Below, one piece after another: positions 9,481 through 21,964 of a DNA stretch of 64,000 nucleotides. The notes below the pieces were generated by a model that saw only the letters and a program-made list of their open reading frames with translations, did no database searches and was not told where the DNA came from. The position numbers were made by a program, and so were the translations under genes. The stretch is taken from positions 33,211,452-33,275,451 of the forward strand of contig CM059972.1 in NCBI GenBank assembly GCA_030490835.1. Reading direction: 5' to 3'. The stretch's first letter is position 1. Every line of letters begins with the position of its first letter. The stretch comes from Annona cherimola. Lineage: Eukaryota; Streptophyta; Magnoliopsida; Magnoliales; Annonaceae.

Positions 9481-12400
9481 TGTGAAACCCCAACCTAAGT
9501 AAGATTCAATATGTGCATTGAACAGGTACATGTGACTTATATATGATTAAATAGAATTTTTGGATGATTTTAGGATTTTATGATATGTTACAATTAGGGT
9601 TCCACTAAGAATGGTGATTAAAAATTTAATCGCCGGAGCCGAAAGTGAGTCGGTATGACCCGAAGGGCTTAATGAGGATTTAAAGGTGACAAGGTGTCAT
9701 GAATAATCATGATTTAATTTATGGAGATTAAAGTGTAATTATGGAATTATGTTGGAAAACACTAGAAAATTCATAACCCAACGCCTGTAAGGCGGATTCA
9801 AGTGAAATTTGAAAAGGAAGTTGATGATGTTGGGCTTGATATTATGGAATTATTGGGTTATGAAAATCCTTGATGAAATTGGATTAATGATTTATTGATT
9901 ATATCTCAATTTCAACCATTAACTTGAAACGGCTATAACTTGAGCTAGGAAAATCGGATTGAGATGAAATTTGAAATGGTTAAATGAAATCATGAGATGC
10001 ACATTTTGGAAGGCTTAGATTAAGCTTAAAATTTTGGGAAAATTCCTGCATTAGAAAAGGTGTATACCGTTGACTTTTACACCTCAAAAGTACCATGTAT
10101 TTAAGGCAAAAGGTGCATGAATTGAATGCAATTTTTAATGATCCAAATAGGTGTCAAATGCAGGTGAAATGCAAGCTATTTTATGATTAAAAATGTGTGG
10201 AAATTCGTGGTTTATGCTGCTGGAATTAATGAGCTAGAGGTGAGCTCAAAGGGAGCTAGGCAAGGTGGCAATGCATGGACGTTCCAAGCAGTTGCTGTTT
10301 GGATTTTTGTGAATTTTTATTTTACAAATAATGCACATAAATAGCTGACATGATGGGATATATAAATAAGCATTTAATTATGTGAAAAAAATTCAAGAAA
10401 ATTCGTGAACAGCCGCTGCCCTTGATGAATGAAAAGTGGACAGCTTGTTTGCATACAATTGACGTGCAATGCTAAGTGTGATTTCTGCAATTTTTGGTAA
10501 ATTTTTTTAGTCCAAATTAATGCATGAATTAAGGGGTAATTAGGTATATAAATTACCCACATATTGGAATTTTAAAAATGGAAAAAATGGCTGGAAAAAT
10601 GGGCAGGAGCTGGACGTTATGGTGGAAGCAGATTGACGGTCAAGATGAGGGCAGATTCTTGGTTTTATTAAAAGGTGTAAAAATTATTTTACTTGGCTAA
10701 GATTAATCCAGAAAATTAAGAGGATAAGGAAGCATTAATTGTCTGTGGAAAACAAGCTCCAAAGGTGGGGCCCATAGCTGGAAATTCCAGCCCTACCAAG
10801 GAGTGCACGTTCACATGAGAGAGAGAGCCCTTAGAAATTTCCAAGTGCTGGAAATTCTTCCCCAAGCAACAGCAGCTCATGTCCCCAACTTGGCCAGCAA
10901 GGAGGAAGGAAAATAGGAGAAAAAGAAGGGGAAAAGGACAGATCACCCATTTAATCAAGTAAGTATATAATTATTTTGATTTTATGCATTAAATCTGGAA
11001 ATTATATGATGTTGAAAACTAAATTATGGTCGGAATAGTAAATAGATGAATTTTACCAAGAAAATTTTTGAGAGGAATAATTATGGGGTGATTAAGTAAC
11101 TAGCCAATTTTCAGCTTAAAATAATAAGTAATTTGGAAACTAAAAATCCGAGAAAATTAGCCCAAACAGGGTAAAACGGGTGACATGATCAGCTGTAGAA
11201 AATGATTTTTAATAATTTTTATACAAGGATTTTTGGGCTAAAAAAGTTACAGGATATATAAGATATATTTATTATTACAATAAAAAATTAAAAATGAGAT
11301 TTTGATGGGTGTAAATATACCCCATAATTAACGTCATTTAGGCTGTCTGAAAATGGATTCGCTGTCTAGCAAGGTAAAAATACCAAAATAAATATATAAT
11401 GTCAATATTTCATGGTAAAATTTTTATTAAAGTTAATTAATGACGTTATTAATTTATGGTAAAAATTTCAGATAAAAAATACTTGATTTGATATTAATTC
11501 AAGTTTTTAAGATTTCCGTACACCTGATTTCAGCATATGTGGATAGTTTGAGAAAAAAATCAAAAAGAAATATGAAACCTATGTAGAAATTATCCAAATT
11601 TATATATGTGTTAAATAATTAAATATGTATTAATAAAAGTGAGATTATATGCTGAAATTTTGGATTTATATAATTGCCTAAGGTTATGTGTCAAAAGACA
11701 CGTTAAACGGGTGAAAAATGGGTTCCAAACTAGCTGTTCTGGAAACCTATGACAAGAGGATTTAAACCCCATAAAAATACCCTAAATGCAGTGGTAATTA
11801 AGGGTAATTAACCCGCTGAAATATGGATTAAATTTCTGCCTTGGAAAATTTTATGAAATATCTTATGTATATGTTGCCAAATGGGCATATGAGAAGGAAT
11901 AAATATGCAAGGTTGATGAATGACTTGTGAAATTTGGTTTTGTGCAAAAATGCATGAAAATATGATATATTTTATGAATATATTTCTGTTTAGGAAAATT
12001 TTCCATAACACATATTATATGTTTCATTAAGAGGGTTTAAGTGCAAGATATGCATGATGGAAAGGGGTAATGAGTTAATGTGATTTGCTAAAATGCAAAA
12101 TGGATGGAAACATGTTGAAACTTGTAAACAAGGTGCTGTTTTGATAATCTTTGTTAATCTCAAAATTTGGGATTGATATATGAAGCTTAAACTCTTGAAC
12201 ATGTGCTTAAAGTAAGCACTAATGAAGGAAATGTGAAAAATGGATAAGTAAATGACAGATGAAGGATATATGTTAATGAAAAATATATGGGTTGGAAAAC
12301 TAAGTTATGTGTAAGCATATGAGATTTGTATGTATAAATGCAATGTCGTGTTTATGCATATAGGCAAGGAAAAGAATGGAGGAAAAGGGATTATGGCGAT

Positions 12401-12504
12401 CTCAGGTAAGCAAGCAAACTTTCTAAAATGCCATTTTCTTTCTATGTGATTGATATGATTGAATTGTCTATGTTTATGTTTTAACGAATGGGAAAGCACA
12501 AGTT

Positions 12505-12780
12505 TTGAATATGACGGCTTTAATGCAAAGCCATAAGTTTTGAAAAATGATGACTTTCATGAAAAGTCCTAAGGTTTGCTTCATGGGAAGCAAGCGACAC
12601 TTCTTAAGATAAATAATTTATCCTAAGTGTTGCCAAGGATGGGAATGCTTCATGTTAATGGAATTGAGAAATTTTTCTTATAAGTAAGCAAGTTCTCTAT
12701 GCTAATGCTTTTTAAGGATTTCATGTTTAATACCGATGGTTTTAAGAATTTGCTTTTAAGTAAGCAAGTTCTATATGATA
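12505..12780 (+). repeat. Stem-loop cluster 1 in LTR A copy 2
   Basis: The series is GGCTTT-AATGC-AAAGCC, GACTTT-CATGA-AAAGTC, TTGCTT-CATGGG-AAGCAA and TTGCTT-TTAAGT-AAGCAA. The first two stems differ at a paired position (G-C against A-T) while remaining complementary. This is the homologue of 1600-1880. Confidence 0.6.
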
Positions 12781-13469
12781 TTGTTTCAACAGCATTTTAT
12801 AAGAAAAAAGGAATTTTATCCTTTTTCACAAAATATTGTTTGCAAATGAGTTTTGAGTTATTTCTACAATAACTCGTGATAAACAATGATGAAAAAGATT
12901 TGTTTTGCTAGGTCAAGATAATTAAATAGTAAATGATGTTTTGGACATAGTCTATATGTTTTGAAATGATGTTCGAAAAGTTTTGATTTCCTTTAGATAA
13001 GGAAATCTATGTTAAAAATGTTGGAAAAATGTTTATACGGATGTGTTAAAAAGGGATTTATGGATGACCAACCTCCTATGATTGATTTCATAAAATGGTT
13101 TGATTTCAGGTTGCTTAATGGCATGCAAAAGACTGTGCAATTTTCCTTTACGTAAAAATGATTGATATGTGGACAATTATTAAATTTTTAGGTTTTGGAC
13201 AAGGGGATAGCAAAATTGCATAACTTTTGTAAACAAAAAGTCCTGAAATGGAAACCAAGCAAATATTAGAGAAAAATATGATTTATTTATAGAAATCCGA
13301 AGGATTTAAAATTCTTTTATTAAAAGAATTTTAAGATGTATTGTTTCTCAAACATTTCAAATGTTTATCAAAATATTTTACTCAAAATATTTCTAAAAGA
13401 ACTTAAGGAAGGTCATCCTAAAACTAGATTTCAAATAACAAATTGTTAAAGCGGATGCGCTCGCTTACA

Positions 13470-13640
13470 AGTTGACATGGACTGCGGTCTGTGATAGATT
13501 TTTGAAAATAATTGTTAAATATAGACTTCGGTCTAAGATTTTTGTGCATATGGATGCAGGTTGCGGTCTGTGATCCCGGTTTAAAAGGACATGGGCTGCG
13601 GTCTGTGGTTCTTTAAACCAAACGGACTGCGGTCCGTCAG
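13470..13640 (+). repeat. Stem-loop cluster 2 in LTR A copy 2
   Basis: The tetraloop units are GGAC-TGCG-GTCT near 13478, TAGAC-TTCG-GTCTA at 13522-13535 and ACGGAC-TGCG-GTCCGT near 13621. The stem at 13522 is shorter than its counterpart at 2650 but keeps the C(TTCG)G loop, with an outer T-A pair in place of C-G. Confidence 0.65.
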
Positions 13641-14124
13641 GATAACGTGCGGTGCACCGGTACAAGAAATAGGCTGATTGTAGAGCACGATTAGGATGAC
13701 CGGAGTCCACTCTACATAAGGCCAAGTTGCTAAGGGATGGCAGGAGTGCCAGCAGCGCCCTCCCTGAGATGGGAGCAGGATAAATAAATAGCCGCTGGGC
13801 TAGCGTGTTGTTAAGGATTCTCTTCCAAAAGGTAGCATGATCACTGGCTAAGTGTCACTACTGGATGGGGAGAAATGCATTTGCTTATGTTTTATTTCCG
13901 AAAAGCTCAAAGATTGGGTCATGAAAATATGATTTTATGAAAGTATCCTAAAGGGATTTTTATGAAATGATTACCCTAAAAGAAAGGGTGTTTTACACAA
14001 AAGTGTAAATAACAGGAATTAAAGGAAATGTGTTTATGCAAATGCATTTATGTATTTTGTTTCCCTTGTTTGCTATAAACAAGCCCCAAGACGGGGAATT
14101 ATGAAAAGGATTTATGTGAAACTT

Positions 14125-14680
14125 GATATAGACATAAGAATGTTCATTTCTAAAACAACCTAAATGATAAGGGTTTATGGACGTAAAACGTCCTATGTTA
14201 ATTTGTTGGATTTTATAATGAAAAAATATTTTTGGACATAAAAGTGTCCTTTGCCGAGAAAGGCTTATGTGATTGATGTTTTAGGACATATGAATGTCCA
14301 TTGCCAAAGGAAATTATGTGAAAAATATTTTGAGACATAAAATGTCTCCTAGCTGAAGGATTTTATGATGGTTTATGTTAATGATGCTTTGAGACATGAG
14401 GTGTCTCCTTAGCCTAAGAATTTATAAGAAAAATGTTTTGGACGTAAAACGTCCACTAGCAACTGATGATTTCATGTAATGTCTATGAACATTATAAGAA
14501 TTAAAGGGATTCTATCAGAGAAGGTAAAACGTGTATGTTTTGCTTTAACAAGCCTCATGTGGCTTGTATATGATTTTAATAATGAATGCTTGATGAAAAT
14601 TTTCAAGGACATGGAATTGTCCTCATCAACAAAAGATTTCATGATGGTATTTTAGGACATATATATGTCCTCAAGAAACA
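14125..14680 (+). repeat. Stem-loop cluster 3 in LTR A copy 2
   Basis: Perfect or near-perfect units include GGACGT-AAA-ACGTCC (14179-14193), GGACAT-ATGA-ATGTCC near 14284, GAGACAT-AAA-ATGTCTC (14332-14348), GAGACA-TGAGG-TGTCTC near 14395, a second GGACGT-AAA-ACGTCC near 14440 and the 18-base palindrome AGGACATATATATGTCCT near 14653. Confidence 0.72.
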
Positions 14681-15353
14681 GGGGTTCAAGATGTTTATGA
14701 AAAAGGTTTTCAAGGAAGCCTTGCCCTAAAGATAAAATGCTTGTTTACTGAGTTGTCACTCACGTTTTGTTTTCCCAACACATAGACAGGTGAAAGAAGA
14801 GATCTGGCAAAGGAATGGGAGCCATCCATTGAAGAAATGGAAAGTTATGATAAGTTTCATGTACTAAGGTATGCTAATGTCTATGTGAACTTAATTAAAA
14901 TTTTAAGTTCTATATATGATTCAAAGATTGAATCTATGAATGTATGGATGTATGGATTGTAAAATGTAATGCTTAAGTCAAGGAAACTTTCACTGTAGAA
15001 AGGCATGAAAAGATGCAATGAGTTTGTGTATATGAACTTAGTTAGAATTTTAAGTTCCATGTGAATCAAGGATTGAATGTATGCAAGTATGATATGTACA
15101 ATGATTGAGTGTATAATGACAGACATGTAAAGATGATATGAATGAAATGATGAATTTTATTACAAGCGAAATGTCCCAATGTGTGATGATTGTCATGTCA
15201 AGTTTATGATTGATGACAGATAAATAAACGAAAAAAATGTGGACGTATTCCAATTAAGAACCCACCGCGTGATCAGGGCAACAATCTTGATTCACATTTA
15301 CCAATCGATAGATCTTGAAGTAAGGAAGTGACGTCTCAGTTCGGGGCACCACA

Positions 15354-15667
15354 ACCAAGCTCTTGGAGCTTGTCTTAATCCATATAGTGCTTTGGTTAAT
15401 TTGTATACAAATTTGGATTGATCTTTCTCCTCAAATCCAGGTGGTTGTTCAACATACACCTCTTCATTTGTATACCCATTCAAAAATGCACTTTTAACAT
15501 CCATTTGAAATAACTTAAAGTTCACATGAGATGCAAAAGCTAGTAAAATGCGAATGACCTCTAATCTAGCAACCGGAGCATAGGATTCCTCAAAGTCTAT
15601 TCCTTCTTCTTGTGAGTATCCTTTGCTACAAGTCTAGTTTTGTTTCTTACCACAAGTCCACTTTCAT
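15354..15667 (-). pseudogene. pol: copia1 reverse transcriptase (N-terminal part)
   Basis: The readable part is the copia RT segment [29 protein letters not shown] and [12 protein letters not shown] (15525 down to 15354). It is cut there by solo LTR A2 and resumes at 9480. Between 15530 and 15667 the expected KARLVAKG and YAPV-type motifs survive only in shifted frames, so small indels have scrambled this stretch. The D in [11 protein letters not shown] is the first RT catalytic aspartate and is present. Confidence 0.85.
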
Positions 15668-16900
15668 TTAATTTGTTCCTAAGATCCATTTTGTGCCAAT
15701 GACAATACAGTATTTTGGTCTTGGAACAAGATGCCAAACTTGGTTTCTTTCAAATTGATTTAGCTCTTCTTGCATTGCTATGATCCAGTTTTCATCATCA
15801 AGAGCTTGATCAATAGTGGTTGGTTCAATTTTGGATACAAAGGCGTATTGTCCACAAATATTTTGTTTTGACCTTCTAGTCTTTACACCTTCATAGATAT
15901 TCCCTATAATTTGCTCAATTGGATGGGCATTTCTGAATTTTAAGTCAATTGGAGGTTTATGGGAATTATTACCTTCACTTACCTTTTCCTCTGTGGATTC
16001 TTCTTGCTTTTCCACATGCAGTTTTTCAAGATTACTTGTGATATCATCTGCATCACTTAAATCATCTTTTCTTTTAGAGCATGGATTAAATTCATCAAAA
16101 ATAATATGTATTGACTCGTCTACAACTTGGTTCCGTTTATTGAATACTCTATATGCTTTGCTATTTGTTGAGTAACCAAGGAATATTGTCTCATCACTCT
16201 TAGCATCCAGTTTTCCTAAGTTGGTTTTTTCCATTGTTCAAAACATGACATGTGCAACCAAAAGCATGAAAATATGAAATATTTGGTTTTCTACCTTTTC
16301 ATAGCTTAGATGGGGTCTTTTCAAGATTTCTCTAATGGTAACTCGATTCAACACATGACAAGCTGTACTTACAGCTTCACCCCAAAATTTCTTGGATAAT
16401 TTACTCTCATTTAGCATTGTTCTAGCCATCTCTTGTATGGTTCTATTTTTCCTTTAAACCACTCCATTTTGTTGTGGAGTTCTTGGTGTAGAAAATGTGT
16501 AGTGAATTCCTTTTTCATTACATAATTCTATGAATCGTTTATTTTCAAACTCACCACCATGATCACTTCTAATGGTCATAATAGTACTTTATTTTTCATT
16601 TTGCACCAAGTTTACAAAAGTTGCAAACATAGAGAAGGCTTCAACTTTGCTAGCTAAGAGAATTACACATGTGAATCTTGAAAAGTCATCAACTATTACA
16701 AACACATACTTCTTTCCACCAATGGTTAAAATGTCGGATGACCCATATAGATCCATGTGTAGCAATTCAAGTAGCCTAGTGGTGGAAATCTCCTTTTTAG
16801 TAGAGAAGGGCATTTTAGGTTGTTTTGACTATTGACATGCCTTGCAAATTTTATCTTTGTCATATTTCAATTTTGGCAATCCTTCAACAAATTTTTTTTT
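15668..16900 (-). pseudogene. pol: copia1 integrase
   Basis: The integrase core is visible: the first Asp in LLHMDLYGSS, then IVDDFSRFT, the second Asp in RSDHGGEFEN, and the PRTPQQNGVV box. The codon for the third catalytic residue (Glu of VVERKNR in the relative at 36940) is TAA here, about 16456-16458. Then come MARTMLNESKLSKKFWGEAV, a shifted stretch around 16240-16330, GKLDAKSDETIFLGYS and the acidic linker to RT. An intact product would insert cDNA into the genome. This copy has a nonsense codon exactly at the active site plus other stops. Confidence 0.85.
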
Positions 16901-17371
16901 TCATAGGGTCTTGATGTTTGACATGTTTACATGCCCAAGCCTCTTATGCCAAACCCATGGATCATTGTCAATGGCCATTAGACATTGACCATCAAGTTCA
17001 TCAAGTGAAATCAAATAAACATTTCCATGTCTTTTTCCGCTAAACATGATATGTTCTCCATCAAATACATTGCATATAGATGATTCAAACACAACCTTGT
17101 ATCCTTTGTCACATAATTGGCTAATTCTCATTAGATTGTGCTTGAGTCCTTCAACAAACAACACATCCTCCATACATGCATTTGAAATACTATAAATGTT
17201 TTCTTTACCTTTAATTTTACCTTTCTCGTTGTTTCCAAAGGCTGTTCCATCGTTGCAAGGCTTGAGTTTATGAAATAAACTTCTTTCTCCAGTCATATGC
17301 CTTGAGCAACCACTATCCATGAACCAAACGTTGCTTGCTTTTGCCTTGAAACATAATTGAAAAATGAGCAA
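16901..17371 (-). pseudogene. pol: copia1 aspartic protease / pre-integrase segment
   Basis: It starts near WFMDSGCSRHMTGE, where DSG is the aspartic protease catalytic triplet of copia elements. It continues through GLKHNLMRISQLCDKGY to WHKRLGHVNMSNIKTL, the HHCC zinc-binding pre-integrase segment. One single-base loss is suggested around GTAFGNNEKG, where the relative has an extra residue. The protease would have cut the Gag-Pol polyprotein. The frame continues from gag with a stop between. Confidence 0.85.
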
Positions 17372-17378
17372 ATAAATC

Positions 17379-19227
17379 TTATCTCTTTGGTACCCATTTT
17401 ATGGGTCCATTTGGGTTAGTAAACTGATTTAATCTTTGTTGTTCTATTCTTGAAAGCCCAAATCTTTTGTTTATTGGAATCCAAACTAATTTTGTACCAT
17501 GGTCATATACTTTCTTAAAGTTGCATTTATAAATTTTGTGACCCATCTTATTGCAAAAGTTGCAAGCCATTGGTAATCTAGGAGTAGGCCTCCAAATATG
17601 TAGTGGTTCAAAAGTTGGCCTTTTAGTCCAAACAACTTGTTTCCCTTTGGGTTTATAAATAGGTGCAGCTTTAGCTTGATTTTTCCAAAGTTTTGGCACA
17701 CTTGATTTGCTACTTTCTCCTTGCTCAAATGTGGAGTATCCAAGACCTCTTCTATTGTTTTGAGAGGTCATGTTCAGAAATATTTTCACACTTTCTCCTG
17801 GATTAGAGAACTTAGTTAATGATTCATTTAAGGATTCATTCTCCTTTTTCAATTTTTCAACTTTTTTCAATAGTAGTTCATTTTCTTCTTTTAGTTTCCT
17901 TGTACTTTCTGCTAGTTTTCCATTTACAATAATAATGGAATTGCATTGTTGTCTCTTTAATGATAACTTGTTTCTTTGTTTTTTGATTTCCACATATAAT
18001 GAATCATATGCATGTTGTAATTCCTCTAATTCAGCACACTTGAGACATTCTTGAATAGAAGAATAAGTAGATTGAGAATGACAAAATTTGGAAGTTACCT
18101 CTTCATTACTTGTGCATTTTGTTGAGATGGTTTGCTCTTCCAAAACTTCCGTTGTGTTCAAAGTTTCTTCATGTTCAATCCATGCCATACAGCATATTCT
18201 TGCACAATTTGCTGCTTCAAAATCATCAGTTGAGGAGCTACTTGTTGATGAAGTTTCTTCATTCACGTACATTCCTCTTCCCTTAGGTCTTTGGAATTTT
18301 CGGCTTTCATATCTTTCCTTCCTTTCTTGATGATCCTTTGATCTTTCTTTCGGTGTAGGACATTGAGCTTGCATATGTCCCATACTGCCGCATCTATATC
18401 ATTTTGTAACCTCCTTCTTTTTCTCTTTTCGAGGTCTCTCTTTGAAATCTTTGATTCCTTACAAACTTTCAAAATCTGCGAGTTAGTAGAGCAATATCTT
18501 CATCATCGTTGTGAGATGAGGAGGTGGACTCATCCGAGTTATGGGTGACTTTTAGTGCAATTGCTCTCTTTCCTTTGTGATGATCTTCATTTCTTTTCTT
18601 AATTAGCTCATGTGACATTAATGAGCTAATAAGATCTTCTAGCTTCAATGTGTTTAGGTCCTTGGCTTCTTCTATTGCAGTAATTTTTGGAGTCCAAGAT
18701 TCCGGTAGAGCTCTTAGAATCTTCATGACCTACTCAGATTCAAAAATTTCTTTTTCTAGACCTTTCAAGGCGTTAGTAATTTTAAAGAATCTAGCAAACA
18801 TTTTAGAAATATTTCCGTTTTTAGCATTTTAAAACTCTCCAATTCTCCAATCAAAATATTTCTCCTTGTCCCTTGGACTTGAGAAGTTCTTTCATAGATA
18901 GATGTTAATGTATCCCATATTTCTTTTACAGTTAAACAAGAGGATACTCTATCATATTCGGAAGCCGTAAGAGCACAAAATAATGAATTCATAGCTTTAG
19001 CTTTGCTCTTAATAGTTTTTACTTCCTCATCAGTCCATTTGGAAGCTCTTTCATCAGTAGGCAAGGTTACACCATCTTGGATTGTAATCCAAGAGTCCAT
19101 ATCTGTATCCATGATGAGTTGTTTCAGACGTAGCTTCCAATAGCCGAAATTGTTCCCATCAAACAATGGTGGCCTAGTAAAAGATTGGCCTTCGGCAAAA
19201 GCGAACGGAAGTAGATTGGGATGCCAT
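17379..19227 (-). pseudogene. gag: copia1 gag
   Basis: The start equivalent to the copia2 gag ATG is at 19227. Two bases are missing ~25 nt later, shifting the frame. The N-terminal Retrotran_gag_2 / UBN2-type region (FDGNNFGYWKLRLKQLI, KEIWDTLTSIYE) is followed after another shift by ILRALPESWTPKITAIEEAK. The first zinc knuckle (RCGSMGHMQAQC) has TGA in place of its first Cys codon. A long coiled-coil stretch (KLKEENELLLKKVEKLKKE) leads to a second, intact knuckle CNFCNKMGHKIYKC. Two knuckles and an extended coiled coil fit Sirevirus Gag, the capsid-forming protein. Confidence 0.85.
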
Positions 19228-19262
19228 ATCAAAAGATATCTTTGGTAAAACTCAAAGACCTA

Positions 19263-19273
19263 CTTTGATACCA
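19263..19273 (-). other. copia1 primer-binding site
   Basis: On the minus strand TGGTATCAAAG follows the 5' LTR end CCAACA after two bases. It is complementary to the 3' end of initiator Met tRNA, with one change from the copia2 copy TGGTATCAGAGC. Confidence 0.85.
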
Positions 19274-19275
19274 CT

Positions 19276-19316
19276 TGTTGGTCCCGAGTTAATGACAATT
19301 ACCCAAGAGGAGAGGG
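19276..19316 (-). mobile_element. copia1 5' LTR, terminal fragment
   Basis: Only 41 bp of the 3' end of the 5' LTR remain here (TGTTGGTCCCGAG...) before the G1 insertion. GAGGG at 19312-19316 is the target duplicated on the other side at 35682-35686. Confidence 0.9.
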
Positions 19317-20860
19317 TGACGAGCTACGTATATGTCAATTAAAATGCTCGCTATTTATGCAAGTATACGTGCCGTGTCAAGTAATAAAGAGTGAGTAGAG
19401 TATCGTTCCCACGAGGAATTTTTAACCAGAATTATTAATTAGTTAAACTGTTTTCGATGGGTGGAAAATTCTGAGTTTTTATGGTTCAACTAAACTAACG
19501 ATTGCAATGAGAAATCAGAGTAGAGATGTGAGACTACTGAATACTTTGAACAGTTTTTATGATTAGGGATGGCAGATGGATAGATCGGAATCCTTGAATC
19601 TAAACTATATTGCCCTGGTTCTTTTTAAGTGGATTGCTTATGAATTTACTAGCCCAAGTTCATATATCTTTATATATGTTTTCCAATAGTATATAAAGCT
19701 AATTACACCCTATTTAAGTGCTATGTTCCCATTCCATTAAATAAAGTGGAATTGATAAGTGCATAACTTGTATAATGACTACACAGGATTTAACGGTATA
19801 TTCCTATCTGTTAAACAACTCTCCTTACACAAAGGTCGAAACCTATGCCTTGCACATGGATCTAGCTTAAATCATCTTACAAGGTAGCTAATCTTGTAAA
19901 AAGCATTAAACCCACACATGCAAAGGTAAATCCTACACAATCATATAAGCTTAAATATTCATTACTGAATATTCTAACAACTAAGAAACAATATAGTTTA
20001 GAATTCAGTTCATCCTAACTATCCATCTAATGGAGGTTTAGCTTAAAGACATGATCTTAACATCCTATACATCCATATAGAAAGTATCCATAAAGACAGA
20101 GAAAGAAAATTAGAAAGAATAAGAGAAAACTGTTTTCGGCGGTTTCCACCAACGGGGCTTGAATCCTCACTTCAATCCATGCTTTGATCTTGATTTCCAC
20201 TTTCTTCAGCACTTTGGTTCGTTCTCAGGCTCTCTCTCTTCCTCCCCTCTTCTCTTCACACGCGCGAACCCGTAAGAACTATATATAGAGTCCTATTTGC
20301 GCAGCTTACGCACTGGAATATTTGCATACGGATGCGTATTGGCGCCTAGGCGCCAACTCTCTGTGTGCTGAGCAGTATGGACAATGTCTGGAGACCCTAG
20401 GAATTTTTACACTGGCGCCTAGGCGCCAACTCCCTGGATGTGGTTTCTAACTTGTGGTTTTAGCAATGTTTTCACTTGAGTTGCATGTTGATGAAGTGGC
20501 GCCTAGGCGCCAACTCTCTGGACTGCTCCCTTCATGTCAGCTGTGTGTGTTGCAAACGGTCAAGGCGTGTAGGGTGGCGCCTAGGCGCCAACTCTCTAGT
20601 TCTGGGCGTCTCAGCTTGCATTCAATTCATCCGCTCTGCTATCATACGTCCCGTCCTTCCTACAAAAGATGGAAAAACTAAATAAATGAACTAAAAATGT
20701 TAAATAATGCAAAAATTGCCTAAAAACTAATTAATGCTCCTAAAATACAAAACGGATAAAAATTAAGCTAAATGAGTGCAAACTATACCTAATCTCTCGA
20801 ACTAACACACAAATTAAGTCTGAAATGGGTCATGATAACTCGTAAAAATACAAGTTATCA
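19317..20860 (-). mobile_element. G1 3' LTR
   Basis: It is bounded by TGACGAGCT and GTTATCA. It contains at least four copies of the 16-bp palindrome TGGCGCCTAGGCGCCA or a close variant (near 20339, 20413, 20498 and 20573). The minus-strand TATA box is TATATATA at 20280-20287. Two small ORFs at 20454-20685 are just readings through the palindrome cluster. Confidence 0.9.
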
Positions 20861-21964
20861 TACCCGAAACTTAAATATTGCTAGTCCTCAAGCAACACAT
20901 GCAACAGAATGAATAAATGAATGAATGAGTGAATGAATGAATGTATGTAGACTCTGTCAACTCCTTTTGCTTCCGGTTATGCATTGATCAATCCACTTAG
21001 CCATTTCACAAGGTCGTGATTAATTCAACCTGAAAAATCCTTCATTATACAAACAAGGCATACATTTTCCTTTTCAAACCAAGTTACATGTGGATGCTAA
21101 GATTTCATAGTGCAAAGTCATATTTCAACACGTTAATCTTTCATTCGATCAGAAAACTGGTTAGGAAATCAATGAACTCAAGCGAACCAAGGATTAAACT
21201 GAATACACTGGTTATAGCAAATGGTATCAAGTCACTGAATTCAATCTCTAACAACTGCACATTCTTTTTCCCCCCAAACTTATTGCAAAAATTCTCCTCA
21301 CCATATTTCAGGATATCTAGAGATCTATTTTTTTTTGGCTCCCCTCACCATATTTCAGGGTATCTAGGGAGAATTTTCATTTTTTCTAAAGCGTTGTTAC
21401 TCAGCTTAGGTCAACCACCCCCTTTTTAAAACTGTTTTCTAATGCCTTGTTAGGGGTACTGAACATGTTTGAGTAATTCTTGTGACATAATACCATTTCT
21501 GAACCCGTTAAAGTACTTGGTCAGCATTTATTTAGTTCAGTTTTCATCATCTCGGTCTGAAAGATATGCCTGTGATTGAATTAGAACAATGCATTATGAA
21601 ATTTCTTTTAATTCTTTCACGTATTAATTTCAGCCTGCTTTATACTTGTTTTCAATCTGAATTGCCCCTTTCTTTCATGAATACCATTTCAAATCAGAAT
21701 TAATCACAGCCTTGCACATTTTCACAATCGGATGAATTGAAACAAAGACAACTTTCATTAGATAGAATTGGAATGCATGTAACATAAACTAAAGCATGAA
21801 AATTAAAATGCAAAACTAACCTATGGTTGAAAATTATACACCCCCGCAAACTTGAGAGATGCATTGTCCTCAATGCATGATCCTAAGATGAACTAAAAAT
21901 GAAAATATAATGAAAAGAAAAAATAAAAGAAAAGAAAAACGAAAAGAAAGGACTTGGACTCCCC
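20861..21964 (-). other. G1 3' non-coding region with two PPT-like tracts and a tetranucleotide repeat
   Basis: On the minus strand AAGTTTCGGGTA (20861-20872) abuts the 3' LTR and is the PPT. A (GAAT)n-like microsatellite lies at 20907-20945. A second purine/G-rich tract (CAAGTTTGCGGGGGTGT on the minus strand, ~21838-21855) sits about 1 kb upstream, just after ORF3. The region matches the 3' region of G2 (32497-33687). No gene is seen. Confidence 0.75.

Larger units (their letters stand above)
9481..15353 (+). mobile_element. Solo LTR A copy 2
   Basis: It begins TGTGAAACCCC and ends GCACCACA, 5,873 bp. It is flanked by a perfect 5-bp TSD, ACCAA (9476-9480 and 15354-15358). Removing it and one TSD copy rejoins the copia1 RT codons between QAPRA and WYERL. 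The length agrees with copy 3 (5,865 bp). There is no internal region, PBS or PPT on either side, so this is a product of LTR-LTR recombination. No coding region is visible inside. It contains all three stem-loop clusters. Confidence 0.95.
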
